A stretch of DNA of 64,000 nt from Pseudobdellovibrio sp. Its GTDB lineage: Bacteria > Bdellovibrionota > Bdellovibrionia > Bdellovibrionales > Bdellovibrionaceae. The notes beneath the pieces were generated by a model. It did no database searches and was not told the DNA's origin. It saw only the letters and a list, made by a program, of their open reading frames with translations. Positions 1-7,926 of the stretch are shown piece after piece (the first letter of the stretch is position 1; each line of letters opens with the position of its first letter). The stretch is from assembly GCA_020696855.1 (NCBI GenBank), contig JAJFMT010000003.1, positions 1 through 64,000 on the forward strand, in the 5' to 3' direction. Position numbers and translations under genes: made by a program.

Positions 1-173
1 TCTTTTTCAATGAAATGAAATTCCGGGTATTTGGATTTCAGCTCGTCAATGTTACTGCGAAGACCCGTATAAAAATTGTCTAGGCCGTAAACTTTGAAGC
101 CCTTTTTGAGATAGCTTTCAGATAGATGTGAACCTAAAAAGCCGGCTGCACCGGTAACTAAAACAGATTTCAT
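1..173 (-). CDS. NAD-dependent sugar epimerase/dehydratase, partial (5' end only)
   Basis: The first about 57 codons of a short-chain dehydrogenase/reductase lie here; the gene continues beyond base 1. The protein starts [17 protein letters not shown], the Rossmann dinucleotide-binding signature GxxGFxGxxL of extended SDRs, and continues with a D-N-F-Y-T-G segment. That segment is typical of UDP-glucuronate decarboxylases and UDP-sugar 4-epimerases. The start codon overlaps the stop of ugd as ATGA, so the two genes are translationally coupled. Since Ugd supplies UDP-glucuronate, a UDP-glucuronate decarboxylase or 4-epimerase is the likely function. That is inference, because the catalytic YxxxK part is outside the window. 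Confidence 0.85.
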   Translation of the reverse strand, partial: MKSVLVTGAAGFLGSHLSESYLKKGFKVYGLDNFYTGLRSNIDELKSKYPEFHFIEK

Positions 174-1489
174 TGAGGTCTTCCGATAGAATGATATTTG
201 AAGCCCTGCTGCTTAATATACTTCGGCGAATAGATGTTGCGTCCGTCAAAAATCAAATGCGTTTTCATCAGAGATTTCATCTTTGTGAAATCAGGTTCGC
301 GGAATGACTTCCATTCAGTCGGAATCACAAGCGCATCTGTGCCTTCAAGGGCAGCGTATTGGTCATCAAAAAATTTAACAGCCGGGTGGTTGTTAAAATG
401 AGCGCGGGCATTTTCTGCAGCCACTGGATCATAAACCTGGAGCGTGTATTGCTGATCTAAAAAGTGCTGAATGATATCCAATGCCGGAGCTTCGCGGATG
501 TCATCGGTCCCGGGCTTAAATGCGACTCCCCAAATGGCAAGGCGTTTTCCCTGTGAGCTCAGATTCTTTTCGATAACGCTGATAAATCGTCTGCGCTGCA
601 ATTGATTGGTTTCTTCGACCGCATTTAAGATCTGCAGCTCTTCATTAACTTCCCGGCCTGAACGAACAAGCGCGCTTACATCTTTCGGGAAGCAGCTTCC
701 TCCGTAACCGACGCCTGCATAGATAAAATGCGGTCCGATACGGTGATCAGAGCCGATTCCCTTGCGAACAGCTTCAATGTCGGCTCCTACTTTTTCACAA
801 ATGCGGGAAAATTCGTTCATCAAGGAAATTTTGGTGGCAAGCATGGCGTTGGCCGCGTACTTCGTCATCTCTGAAGAAGCCGGGTCCATTGTCAAAATCG
901 GGTTACCGTTTTTCAAAAACGGATCGTATAGATTAGTTAGGATTTCCTGGGCTTTTTGGCTTTCGACGCCGATAACAACCCTGTTCGGCTTTAAGCAGTC
1001 TTCGATAGCACAGCCTTCACGTAAAAACTCAGGGTTTGAAGCCACATCAAAACTCAGTTGCTGGCCGCGGGCTTTTAACTTTTTTTCAATCGCTTCTTTG
1101 ACCTTTTGAAAAGTACCGACCGGCACTGTGGACTTCGTCACAACCAGTTTGTACTCGTTCATATGTTCTGCGATCGTGTCTGCGACCTTTAATACATACT
1201 GAAGGTCCGCAGAGCCGTCCTCCTGAGGGGGAGTACCGACAGCGATGAAAATAATATCGGCTGAATTCACGCTGGTTTTTGCGTCATCCGTGAAAGTTAT
1301 ACGGTTTGATTTGATGTTACTTAACAGCAATGTATCAAGGCCGGGTTCATAAATGGGGCTTTTGCCGTCTCTTAACATTTTGAGTTTGTTTGGGTCGATA
1401 TCGACACAACTGACGTTATTACCCATTTCCGCAAAGCAAACACCTGTAACTAAACCGACATACCCGGTTCCAAATACTGTAATTTTCAT
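170..1489 (-). CDS. ugd: UDP-glucose 6-dehydrogenase
   Basis: The 439-residue protein oxidises UDP-glucose to UDP-glucuronate with two NAD+, supplying acidic sugar for surface polysaccharide. Visible evidence: N-terminal Rossmann motif [10 protein letters not shown] (residues 7-16), the family segment SNPEFLREG near residue 151, the catalytic cysteine C266 in [10 protein letters not shown], and the C-terminal UDP-binding domain beginning around the segment [16 protein letters not shown]. The length is normal for the UDP-glucose/GDP-mannose dehydrogenase family. The start ATG has no clear Shine-Dalgarno sequence. The stop overlaps the next gene's start (ATGA), so ugd and the downstream epimerase form one unit transcribed away from the radical SAM gene. 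Confidence 0.96.
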   Translation of the reverse strand: MKITVFGTGYVGLVTGVCFAEMGNNVSCVDIDPNKLKMLRDGKSPIYEPGLDTLLLSNIKSNRITFTDDAKTSVNSADIIFIAVGTPPQEDGSADLQYVLKVADTIAEHMNEYKLVVTKSTVPVGTFQKVKEAIEKKLKARGQQLSFDVASNPEFLREGCAIEDCLKPNRVVIGVESQKAQEILTNLYDPFLKNGNPILTMDPASSEMTKYAANAMLATKISLMNEFSRICEKVGADIEAVRKGIGSDHRIGPHFIYAGVGYGGSCFPKDVSALVRSGREVNEELQILNAVEETNQLQRRRFISVIEKNLSSQGKRLAIWGVAFKPGTDDIREAPALDIIQHFLDQQYTLQVYDPVAAENARAHFNNHPAVKFFDDQYAALEGTDALVIPTEWKSFREPDFTKMKSLMKTHLIFDGRNIYSPKYIKQQGFKYHSIGRPQ

Positions 1490-1629
1490 ATGGGGAGCAG
1501 TCTAAAGAGTTACGATTGCAATGTGAATAAAAACTACGTAATATGGCTCATTGTTGTGCTGCGTTAAATATAGAGCTATTTATACTCACGGCGACTGATT
1601 TCTGTTACTTTTTTTCGTTCGAGGTTTTG
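1490..1629. promoter_or_regulatory. divergent intergenic region between ugd and the radical SAM gene
   Basis: This AT-rich 140-base gap must hold promoters for two divergent units. It contains a perfect 6-base inverted repeat, TAAATA at 1565-1570 and TATTTA at 1577-1582, separated by six bases. A weak plus-strand promoter, TTGTGC at 1554-1559 followed after 17 bases by TATTTA, coincides with the right arm. The inverted repeat could be an operator, but the evidence is only its symmetry and position. Confidence 0.25.
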
Positions 1630-3099
1630 ATGAAAGTATTATTTTTAAATCCGCCGTTTCACAATCGTTTTTCTCGTGAATCAAGAAGCCCTGCTGTAGC
1701 AAAAAGCGATACGCTATATTACCCGAAATGGTTGGCGCACGCTGCAGGCGTTGCCATCCGTGAAGGGCATGATGTTGATATGGTTGATGCCCCTGCGTGG
1801 TGTGTTGATTTAAAATACGTGATCGACCGTATTGATGCAAAAGGCATTCAAGCTGTGGTCTGTGATACATCAACTCCTTCAATCGTAAATGATATTAAAG
1901 TTGTGAATGCCTTGGCTGCTCACAATCCGAAATTACATATTTTGATGGTCGGCCGTCACGCTTCAACGATGGCAGAAGATACGTTGGCAAAATGCGAAGG
2001 TATCAGCGGTATCGCAATCAAAGAATACGAATACACAGTTCGTGACTGGTTAAAAGCAGTTGAGTCGGGTGCAAGCCTTGCTTCTGTTGACGGTATTGTC
2101 TGGAAGAATTCTGCAGGCGTTATTGTCACTAATAAAGAGCGCGCACCAATTGAAAATTTAGATGAATTGCCGTTTGTATCTGAAGTTTATAAACGCTTCT
2201 TGCGCGTTGAAGATTACTTCTACGGGCACTCGAAGCACCCTCTTGTTGTATTTGATACTTCCCGCGGCTGTCCCTACCGTTGTACTTTCTGCGTATACCC
2301 ACAGACATTCAGCGGTCACTCGATGCGCTACCGCTCTGTTGGCCACGTGGCGGATGAGTTTGAGTTTGTAGCGAAAGAACTTCCGCAAGTGAACACGATC
2401 ATGCTGGAAGATGACACTTTTATCATCGACATTAAACGTACAGATGCACTGGCTGACGAGTTGATCAAACGCGGTAACAAATTGCCGTTCGATTCAAACT
2501 GCCGTGCCGATACAAAAGCTGATGTTGAGTTCTTCAAAAAGCTGAAAAAAGCGGGCGCACGTTTATTCTGCGTTGGTTTTGAGTCGGGTGATGATGAGGT
2601 TCTTAAGCATATCAAAAAGAACTTAAATTTAGGCCGTACTCATCAGTTTATGAAAAACACGCAGGATGCCGGAATCATGGTTCACGGCTGCTTTATGGTG
2701 GGTAACTTAAATGAAACTCAGCAGACTCTGCAAAAAACGTTAGATCTGGCTTTAGATTTAAGCCCGGATACAGCGCAGTTTTTCCCGATCATGGTTTACC
2801 CGGGAACAGCTGCTTACAATGAAGCCAAAGCTAAAGGCTACCTTGCCAGCGAAAATTTCTCTGACTGGTTAACAGAAGACGGCCTTCATAACTCAACGAT
2901 CAACCTTCCGAATGTAACTCACAAAGAGCTGGTTGAATTCTGCGATTACGCCCGTAAGAAATTCTATTTACGTCCTTCTTATCTGGCTAAAAAAGCTGTG
3001 CAATCGTTAAAAGATCCGGATGAATTTAAAAGAAATCTGAAAGGCTTCAAAAAGCTTTCTCAATATCTTCTGAAAGGATCGTTTGGAAACAACGGCTAG
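1630..3099 (+). CDS. B12-binding-domain-type radical SAM protein
   Basis: The 489-residue protein looks like a cobalamin-dependent-type radical SAM enzyme. An N-terminal Rossmann-like domain (about residues 1-150) of the B12-binding family is followed by a radical SAM barrel with CxxxCxxC cysteines at 214, 218 and 221 (GCPYRCTFC), which would hold the 4Fe-4S cluster. The classical DxHxxG base-off cobalamin motif is absent; the corresponding place reads CDTSTPS, as in many family members of unknown chemistry. An in-frame start lies 29 codons upstream, but ATG 1630 is preferred because GAGG sits five bases before it and the family begins MKVLFLNPPF. It precedes a Wzy-like protein and an Fe/2-oxoglutarate oxygenase, so modification of a glycan or lipid carrier is plausible but unproven. 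Confidence 0.85.
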   Translation: MKVLFLNPPFHNRFSRESRSPAVAKSDTLYYPKWLAHAAGVAIREGHDVDMVDAPAWCVDLKYVIDRIDAKGIQAVVCDTSTPSIVNDIKVVNALAAHNPKLHILMVGRHASTMAEDTLAKCEGISGIAIKEYEYTVRDWLKAVESGASLASVDGIVWKNSAGVIVTNKERAPIENLDELPFVSEVYKRFLRVEDYFYGHSKHPLVVFDTSRGCPYRCTFCVYPQTFSGHSMRYRSVGHVADEFEFVAKELPQVNTIMLEDDTFIIDIKRTDALADELIKRGNKLPFDSNCRADTKADVEFFKKLKKAGARLFCVGFESGDDEVLKHIKKNLNLGRTHQFMKNTQDAGIMVHGCFMVGNLNETQQTLQKTLDLALDLSPDTAQFFPIMVYPGTAAYNEAKAKGYLASENFSDWLTEDGLHNSTINLPNVTHKELVEFCDYARKKFYLRPSYLAKKAVQSLKDPDEFKRNLKGFKKLSQYLLKGSFGNNG

Positions 3100-3128
3100 A
3101 TCGCTAGATCTGGCTTTGGGCCATTCAC

Positions 3129-4493
3129 GTGTCTGAAGTAAAAGCTTTTATAAAAAATCATTTTTTTAATATCTTACTGGCCGTCATTCTTTGCGGCCGG
3201 TTTTATTTTGTTTTCGGGTTTACCGGAATGTTGAAACCCATCGCAGGTTACAGCGCGATCTTTTTCAGAGATGCTTTGTTTTTGTTTCTTGTCGTTCTTA
3301 CGGGTTATCTTTATTTGCCTGACGTAAAAGATTTGTTTATCCGGTACAAGAAGACTGTTGTTGCGCTGGCCACATTGTTTGCGGTTGTTATTTTACTGCA
3401 TGCGACTTCCAAACCTGATGCGGTACTGGCTCAGCATTATTTGCGTAATATTTTTCTGTATACGCTGATGATTCCGGTCGTTGCCGTTCTTTTAAAAAAT
3501 AAAAAGATTAATACGCATATAATTTTGAATTCATTTTTATTAGTGAATTTACTATTTTCAGTCGTTCAATTAATCTGGCTGCCGGATGCCATGCTGGACG
3601 AGACGCGTCCGCTGGGCGTGGTTGGGGACCCTATTGTATCGAGTCTGTTTAACTACTTCTTCATTTTTAAAATGCTGTTTGAAAAGATGAACATTTACAA
3701 AGTGGCAACAATTGTCATTGCTTGTATCTGTATTGATGCACAGGCCTCGGTTACGGCACTGGCTTGTGTAGGCCTGGCCGCCTCTTTGATCGTCACGCTG
3801 GATTTTCATTTCTACAAAAAATATCTGTTAAAATTGGTTTCTTTTATGGCTTTGTTCGGGGTTTTAACTTTTGCAAATGTTAGAAACAACGACCTTTCGG
3901 ACAGAATTCTGACGGTATATTTTGGAGTGGTAGGAAAGCATTTTACCGGTCAAAACGATGCCCAACGAAATCAAACTTTTGAACACTTATCGAGAGAGCG
4001 TCTTAAGGTTATTCAAGGGAACAATCCGTTTTCAAATAATGCTAATGCATCTGAAGAAGTGGACGATGATGTCGCCCAGCCCGGAGCTGAACGCCCTGAA
4101 AGCTATATTTTCGGAGAGCAAAGCTTACTGACCATTCTTTTCGGGGATTATTATCAGGACCGATACTACATTGTGGATTCAAATCTGGTTTCTATATTTA
4201 AAAACCTGGGTTTAGTTTCGCTTTTCGTCTACTACTGGTGTATCGCATTTATGATGTGGATGGCTTATAAAGCCGACACTCTTGAGTCGCGTAAGGTCAT
4301 GTTTTTCGGTGCAGCCACTTTGTTTTTAGGTCTTTTCTGCGCCACAATTTACAAATACCCGATTATGTTATGTATCTACATGTATTTCGGATATCTGTTG
4401 GAACAACAGGTGTCTCCTGACAAAAGTTCAAGATTCATGCGCATTTTCGCAAAGAAAAAAGAACGTAAATATGAAGAATTACCGGTCGGGTAA
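3129..4493 (+). CDS. polytopic membrane protein, O-antigen ligase/polymerase (Wzy-like) candidate
   Basis: The 454-residue protein is strongly hydrophobic, with about ten or eleven predicted membrane segments. A large non-membrane loop at about residues 270-335 carries acidic and basic residues (for example EEVDDDV and SRERLK). A long polar loop in the second half between membrane spans is typical of Wzy polymerases and WaaL ligases, which join repeat units or attach them to lipid A-core in the periplasm. These families diverge too far for motif proof, so the call rests on topology, length and position in a polysaccharide cluster. The start is GTG. It lies 29 bases after the radical SAM gene and six before the oxygenase, in one apparent operon. 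Confidence 0.6.
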   Translation: MSEVKAFIKNHFFNILLAVILCGRFYFVFGFTGMLKPIAGYSAIFFRDALFLFLVVLTGYLYLPDVKDLFIRYKKTVVALATLFAVVILLHATSKPDAVLAQHYLRNIFLYTLMIPVVAVLLKNKKINTHIILNSFLLVNLLFSVVQLIWLPDAMLDETRPLGVVGDPIVSSLFNYFFIFKMLFEKMNIYKVATIVIACICIDAQASVTALACVGLAASLIVTLDFHFYKKYLLKLVSFMALFGVLTFANVRNNDLSDRILTVYFGVVGKHFTGQNDAQRNQTFEHLSRERLKVIQGNNPFSNNANASEEVDDDVAQPGAERPESYIFGEQSLLTILFGDYYQDRYYIVDSNLVSIFKNLGLVSLFVYYWCIAFMMWMAYKADTLESRKVMFFGAATLFLGLFCATIYKYPIMLCIYMYFGYLLEQQVSPDKSSRFMRIFAKKKERKYEELPVG

Positions 4494-4499
4494 GGGTAG

Positions 4500-5429
4500 A
4501 TGAACGTGATAAAAAAAATTATCTCCGTTTTTCAGAAGAATACTACAAACCGGATCATTCAGGCCTTTAATAAAAGCCCGATGCGCTTTCTTACAAAAAC
4601 TTTATCGATTTGCAAATCTCCTCACGTGTACTTGAAACGAAACCGCCTGGCAAAATCCGTTGTTCTAACCCCGCAAGAGCAGGAAATTGTCAGTTCGTTG
4701 AATCAGTACGGCTATGCAGAGGTGACATCACTGCTCTCTGTCGAAAAGGTAAAGGTTCTGTCGGATTACTGTCTGGACAAGATGCAGAGATCTGAAGAAA
4801 TCAAAGCCCGGGAAATATTAAAAACTAAAAACTTTTGGACGGTTTTATCAGATGAAGATATTGCCGATAAAAATTTAACGGCCGACAATCCGCTGGTTAG
4901 TTTTGCTCTTCAGGTGCCGGTTTTACGAATCGTATCGGCTTATCTGAAACAGGTGCCATTCATTGAATACGTCATGCTGACGCTGTCGAAGTATACCGGT
5001 GAACCGCTGAAATCTTCGCAGTTGTGGCACTTAGACTACGATAACACGTCGATGGTAAAACTATTTGTTTACCTGACGGATGTGAATTCAGTTGAACCGG
5101 GGCCATTTACGTTTTTCGATGCCGTAACTTCTAAGAATATTAAAAACAGTTTTATTACCCGGCATTTACCTGACAATGAAGTTTTCGGTTACGTTGAAAA
5201 GACTAGTATCCGCCAGATGACCCGGCCGAAGCTCAGTTGCTTTATGGTAGATACGACCCGCTGTTATCATATGGGAAGCCGCCTTCAGGAAGGTCATCAG
5301 CGACTGATGTATACCGCGTTGTACACGGGTCTCCCGCCAATCTATTACTGGTCAGGCAGAGAAAAATACCAGCCGACTCCGAACCTGGAAAGCTTGCAGC
5401 TGTGGGCTCTGAAAGTTAAGCCTAGCTGA
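4500..5429 (+). CDS. PhyH-like Fe(II)/2-oxoglutarate-dependent oxygenase
   Basis: The 309-residue protein has the metal and cosubstrate residues of the phytanoyl-CoA dioxygenase group. An HxD pair sits at H177 and D179 (WHLDYDN), a distal histidine at H257 (CYHMGSR), and an arginine at R268 (HQRLMY) could bind 2-oxoglutarate. Such enzymes hydroxylate small molecules, lipids or sugars, and the substrate here is unknown. AAGGG lies just before the ATG. It is the third gene of the radical SAM / Wzy-like / oxygenase group, and its 3' end is convergent with the acyltransferase gene after eight bases. Its cytoplasmic nature (no signal peptide or membrane span) suggests it acts on a precursor before export. 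Confidence 0.8.
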   Translation: MNVIKKIISVFQKNTTNRIIQAFNKSPMRFLTKTLSICKSPHVYLKRNRLAKSVVLTPQEQEIVSSLNQYGYAEVTSLLSVEKVKVLSDYCLDKMQRSEEIKAREILKTKNFWTVLSDEDIADKNLTADNPLVSFALQVPVLRIVSAYLKQVPFIEYVMLTLSKYTGEPLKSSQLWHLDYDNTSMVKLFVYLTDVNSVEPGPFTFFDAVTSKNIKNSFITRHLPDNEVFGYVEKTSIRQMTRPKLSCFMVDTTRCYHMGSRLQEGHQRLMYTALYTGLPPIYYWSGREKYQPTPNLESLQLWALKVKPS

Positions 5430-5437
5430 TACGGAAA

Positions 5438-6121
5438 CTAAGATTTAACGCTGACCCATTCTTTTAGTTCAAAGTCGTACTTTTTAATAATGACAGCTGG
5501 ATTGCCGCCCACCATGGAATATGGCGGAATGCTCGACCGAACAACCGCATTAGCGCCCACAATTGAGTTTCGCCCGATAACCAGGTCTTTTCCTTTCGGG
5601 GAGGCGATTACAACGTTTGTGGAAATCCAGCAATTTTCTTCGATCGTAACTGTGCCTTCCTGGCCGAGGCCCTGATAATGAATCGGGGCTGTTACGTCGT
5701 CGTAATTATGGACGTGATCGACGATCATTACATTTGGGGCCAAAAGAACATTCTTTTTAATATGAATTTTGTTATAGGCTGAAATCGTGCAGTGGGGACC
5801 GATACGGCAACCGTCTTCAATAGTGAGGTACATCCGCGGCTCTGGCTTTTTCATATCGAGTAATGGAACAGAAAGCCAAACCGAGCGTTGAAGCCAAACA
5901 TCCGAACCCACTGAAATGTGGCGGGCGCCATCCACGATGATGCTCGGAGCGATTTGTGTGCCTTTGCCTCTTTTTGCGAACGGAATAATCACATGAGAGA
6001 CTAAAGAGTACAGCTTTAGAGCCAATCCGCGCCGCAAAATCTCCCGAAGAGTGTAACCTTTAGCTAAAAAAGTAAATATGTTAGTCAGCTTTGGTGAGGG
6101 ACGTTTGTTTTCAGGATTCAT
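5438..6121 (-). CDS. hexapeptide-repeat acyltransferase (WbbJ/LacA type)
   Basis: The 227-residue protein has a left-handed beta-helix built of imperfect hexapeptide repeats from about residue 60 to 215, ending in the family hallmark SMVGGNPAVII. The segment DHVHNYDD contains the histidine expected as catalytic base in acetyl-CoA-dependent O-acetyltransferases of this group. An amphipathic N-terminal helix of about 50 residues precedes the repeats. The likely role is O-acetylation of a sugar in the cell-surface glycan; acceptor and position cannot be read. AAGG lies before the ATG. It is a single gene convergent with the oxygenase and divergent from the methyltransferase. Confidence 0.88.
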   Translation of the reverse strand: MNPENKRPSPKLTNIFTFLAKGYTLREILRRGLALKLYSLVSHVIIPFAKRGKGTQIAPSIIVDGARHISVGSDVWLQRSVWLSVPLLDMKKPEPRMYLTIEDGCRIGPHCTISAYNKIHIKKNVLLAPNVMIVDHVHNYDDVTAPIHYQGLGQEGTVTIEENCWISTNVVIASPKGKDLVIGRNSIVGANAVVRSSIPPYSMVGGNPAVIIKKYDFELKEWVSVKS

Positions 6122-6208
6122 GGTTTTAACCTTGTCATAAATTCATTCTAGCGGCACGTTTTTTATTGCGGCAAGGTGCAATTATTACCATAATGCCATT
6201 ATAAACTT

Positions 6209-6982
6209 ATGGCGATTACTCAAACCACTGCTTTAGAAAATCAGGATTTTTATTATCAATTGGTTAAGCCTGATCATTTCTGGTTTAAAGCCCGTGTCGA
6301 CAACCTTGAAGCTATGCTCGAAGAAAACGGTATTGATCTGAACGGCAAAAAAGGCCTGGAGATCGGATGCGGAAACTCGCTCTTAAGTTCTCAGATCGAA
6401 GATAAATATGACTGTGTTATTGACGGGGTGGATTTAACAAATGCCTCAAACCGTGTTCAAACGCGCGGTAAGTTTTATCAAATCGACATCACCGACGGGC
6501 AGAATAAGCTCGCTAAAAACCGCGACTTTATTATTTTGTTCGATATTCTTGAACATATCGATGATGTTCCAAAATTTTTGAATGCCTGTTTAAGTTATTT
6601 GAAGCCCGGTGGTCATTTGTTAATTAATGTACCCGCTTATAAATTCTTATTCAGCCGTTATGATCAGGTGGCGGGCCATGTTCGCCGCTATGACAGTAAA
6701 ATGCTGCGCGACCACCTGAATGTATCAAGTCTTCAGGAAATTCAAATTCGTTACTGGGGATTTTTTTACGTTCCGCTTTTGATTATCAGAAGATTTCTTC
6801 TGAATGCTAAAAAGAATGTATCCGACCAGGAAATTTACCGAATGGGTTACCTTCCGCCTGCCAAATGGATTAATTCAATTTTAACTCAGCTATCGCGGTT
6901 AGAAACGTGGTTGTTATCCGGCACGACATTCGGTACGGCCATTCTGGCTATTTACCAAAAAAAATCTGAGGGTCCAGAATGA
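6209..6982 (+). CDS. class I SAM-dependent methyltransferase
   Basis: The 257-residue protein contains motif I LEIGCGNSLLS (about residues 50-60), an acidic end of strand beta-2 (GVDL), and the segment LFDILEHIDD typical of the Methyltransf_11/23 group. The HVRRYD segment downstream also recurs in polysaccharide-cluster methyltransferases. It probably methylates a sugar or a lipid-linked intermediate. Its stop overlaps the start of the following GT2 gene as ATGA, which ties the two proteins together. No clear Shine-Dalgarno sequence precedes ATG 6209. Confidence 0.88.
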   Translation: MAITQTTALENQDFYYQLVKPDHFWFKARVDNLEAMLEENGIDLNGKKGLEIGCGNSLLSSQIEDKYDCVIDGVDLTNASNRVQTRGKFYQIDITDGQNKLAKNRDFIILFDILEHIDDVPKFLNACLSYLKPGGHLLINVPAYKFLFSRYDQVAGHVRRYDSKMLRDHLNVSSLQEIQIRYWGFFYVPLLIIRRFLLNAKKNVSDQEIYRMGYLPPAKWINSILTQLSRLETWLLSGTTFGTAILAIYQKKSEGPE

Positions 6983-7926
6983 CGTTAGAACTTATTTTTC
7001 CGGTTTATAATGAAGAAGCGGTTTTGAATGCATTAACTGAGCGTATCGAGCAGGTTTTCAAAAATGAAAATGTTGCACCGTTAGGAATCACCGGAGTGCT
7101 GGTGACCTTCTTAGATAATTCCAGTACGGATTCAAGCGTTGAGATGATCAGAAAGTACATCAAGGTTTCAAGCTTTAAGGCCCGGGTAATTAAATTGTCG
7201 CGTAACTTCGGCCATCAGAATTCGGTGTCTGCAGGACTGCATTACAGCAAAGGTGATCACGTGGCTGTGCTGGATGCTGATTTGCAGGATCCACCTGAGG
7301 TGGTTCTTGAAATGTACAAAGAAATGAAGCAGGGCTATGACATCATATACGGTGTAAGAAAAAAACGTAAAGAGTCTGCAGCCAAAAGGTTTTCATACTG
7401 GCTTTTTTACCGTGCCTATAAATTTATGTCCTCTATTCAAGTGCCTTTGGATGCCGGTGATTTTTGTTTGATGAGCAGGCGTGCAGTTGACGCCTTCAAT
7501 AGTTTAGGTGAGTCGATCAGGTTTCCTCGCGGAATTCGCGCCTGGATTGGTTTTAATCAAAAAGGATATGAATATGAACGCGCGGCAAGAGCCGAAGGCA
7601 ATTCGAAGTATTCATTCAGTGATCTTGTTGGGCTTGCGATAGACGGGATTACCGCATTTTCGATTCGTCCGCTGAGATTAACTCAGTACTTGGCAACCTT
7701 TTATTTTCTGTGCTCGATGCTATTCACAGGTTATTTGGTTTACCGCTTTTTTCACCCGGTCTTTTTGCAAAAAGATACGCTGGTTGTTCTGGCGATGATG
7801 TCAGTGTCAAATATGTTTGTGATGGTCATTTTGCACATTCACGGAGCCTACCTGGGCCGGACTTATCTTGAGTCCAAACAGCGGCCCATCTTCCTGGTTG
7901 AAGAGATCACTTCGAATGAAATCTAA
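6979..7926 (+). CDS. GT2 polyprenyl-phosphate glycosyltransferase (DPM1/GtrB type)
   Basis: The 315-residue protein has an N-terminal GT-A domain, with ELIFPVYNEE at the start and the DxD metal site in LDADLQDPPE around residue 95. The segments GDFCLMSR and RFPRGIRAW are typical of dolichol/undecaprenyl-phosphate sugar synthases. Two C-terminal membrane helices (about 232-255 and 265-295) match the GtrB layout. Such enzymes move a hexose from an NDP-sugar to undecaprenyl phosphate on the cytoplasmic face. The following gene, overlapping by 11 bases, encodes a polytopic membrane protein. The pair resembles GtrB plus a serotype-specific transferase that uses the flipped lipid-linked sugar; this pairing is inference. 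Confidence 0.9.
   Translation: MTLELIFPVYNEEAVLNALTERIEQVFKNENVAPLGITGVLVTFLDNSSTDSSVEMIRKYIKVSSFKARVIKLSRNFGHQNSVSAGLHYSKGDHVAVLDADLQDPPEVVLEMYKEMKQGYDIIYGVRKKRKESAAKRFSYWLFYRAYKFMSSIQVPLDAGDFCLMSRRAVDAFNSLGESIRFPRGIRAWIGFNQKGYEYERAARAEGNSKYSFSDLVGLAIDGITAFSIRPLRLTQYLATFYFLCSMLFTGYLVYRFFHPVFLQKDTLVVLAMMSVSNMFVMVILHIHGAYLGRTYLESKQRPIFLVEEITSNEI

Noticed and set aside
762-1109. 115-residue plus-strand frame opposite ugd
   Set aside because: Antisense to an intact dehydrogenase; no independent support.
1543-1629. Longer N-terminus of the radical SAM protein
   Set aside because: The 29 extra residues are hydrophobic and unlike the family start, and the ribosome site favours ATG 1630.
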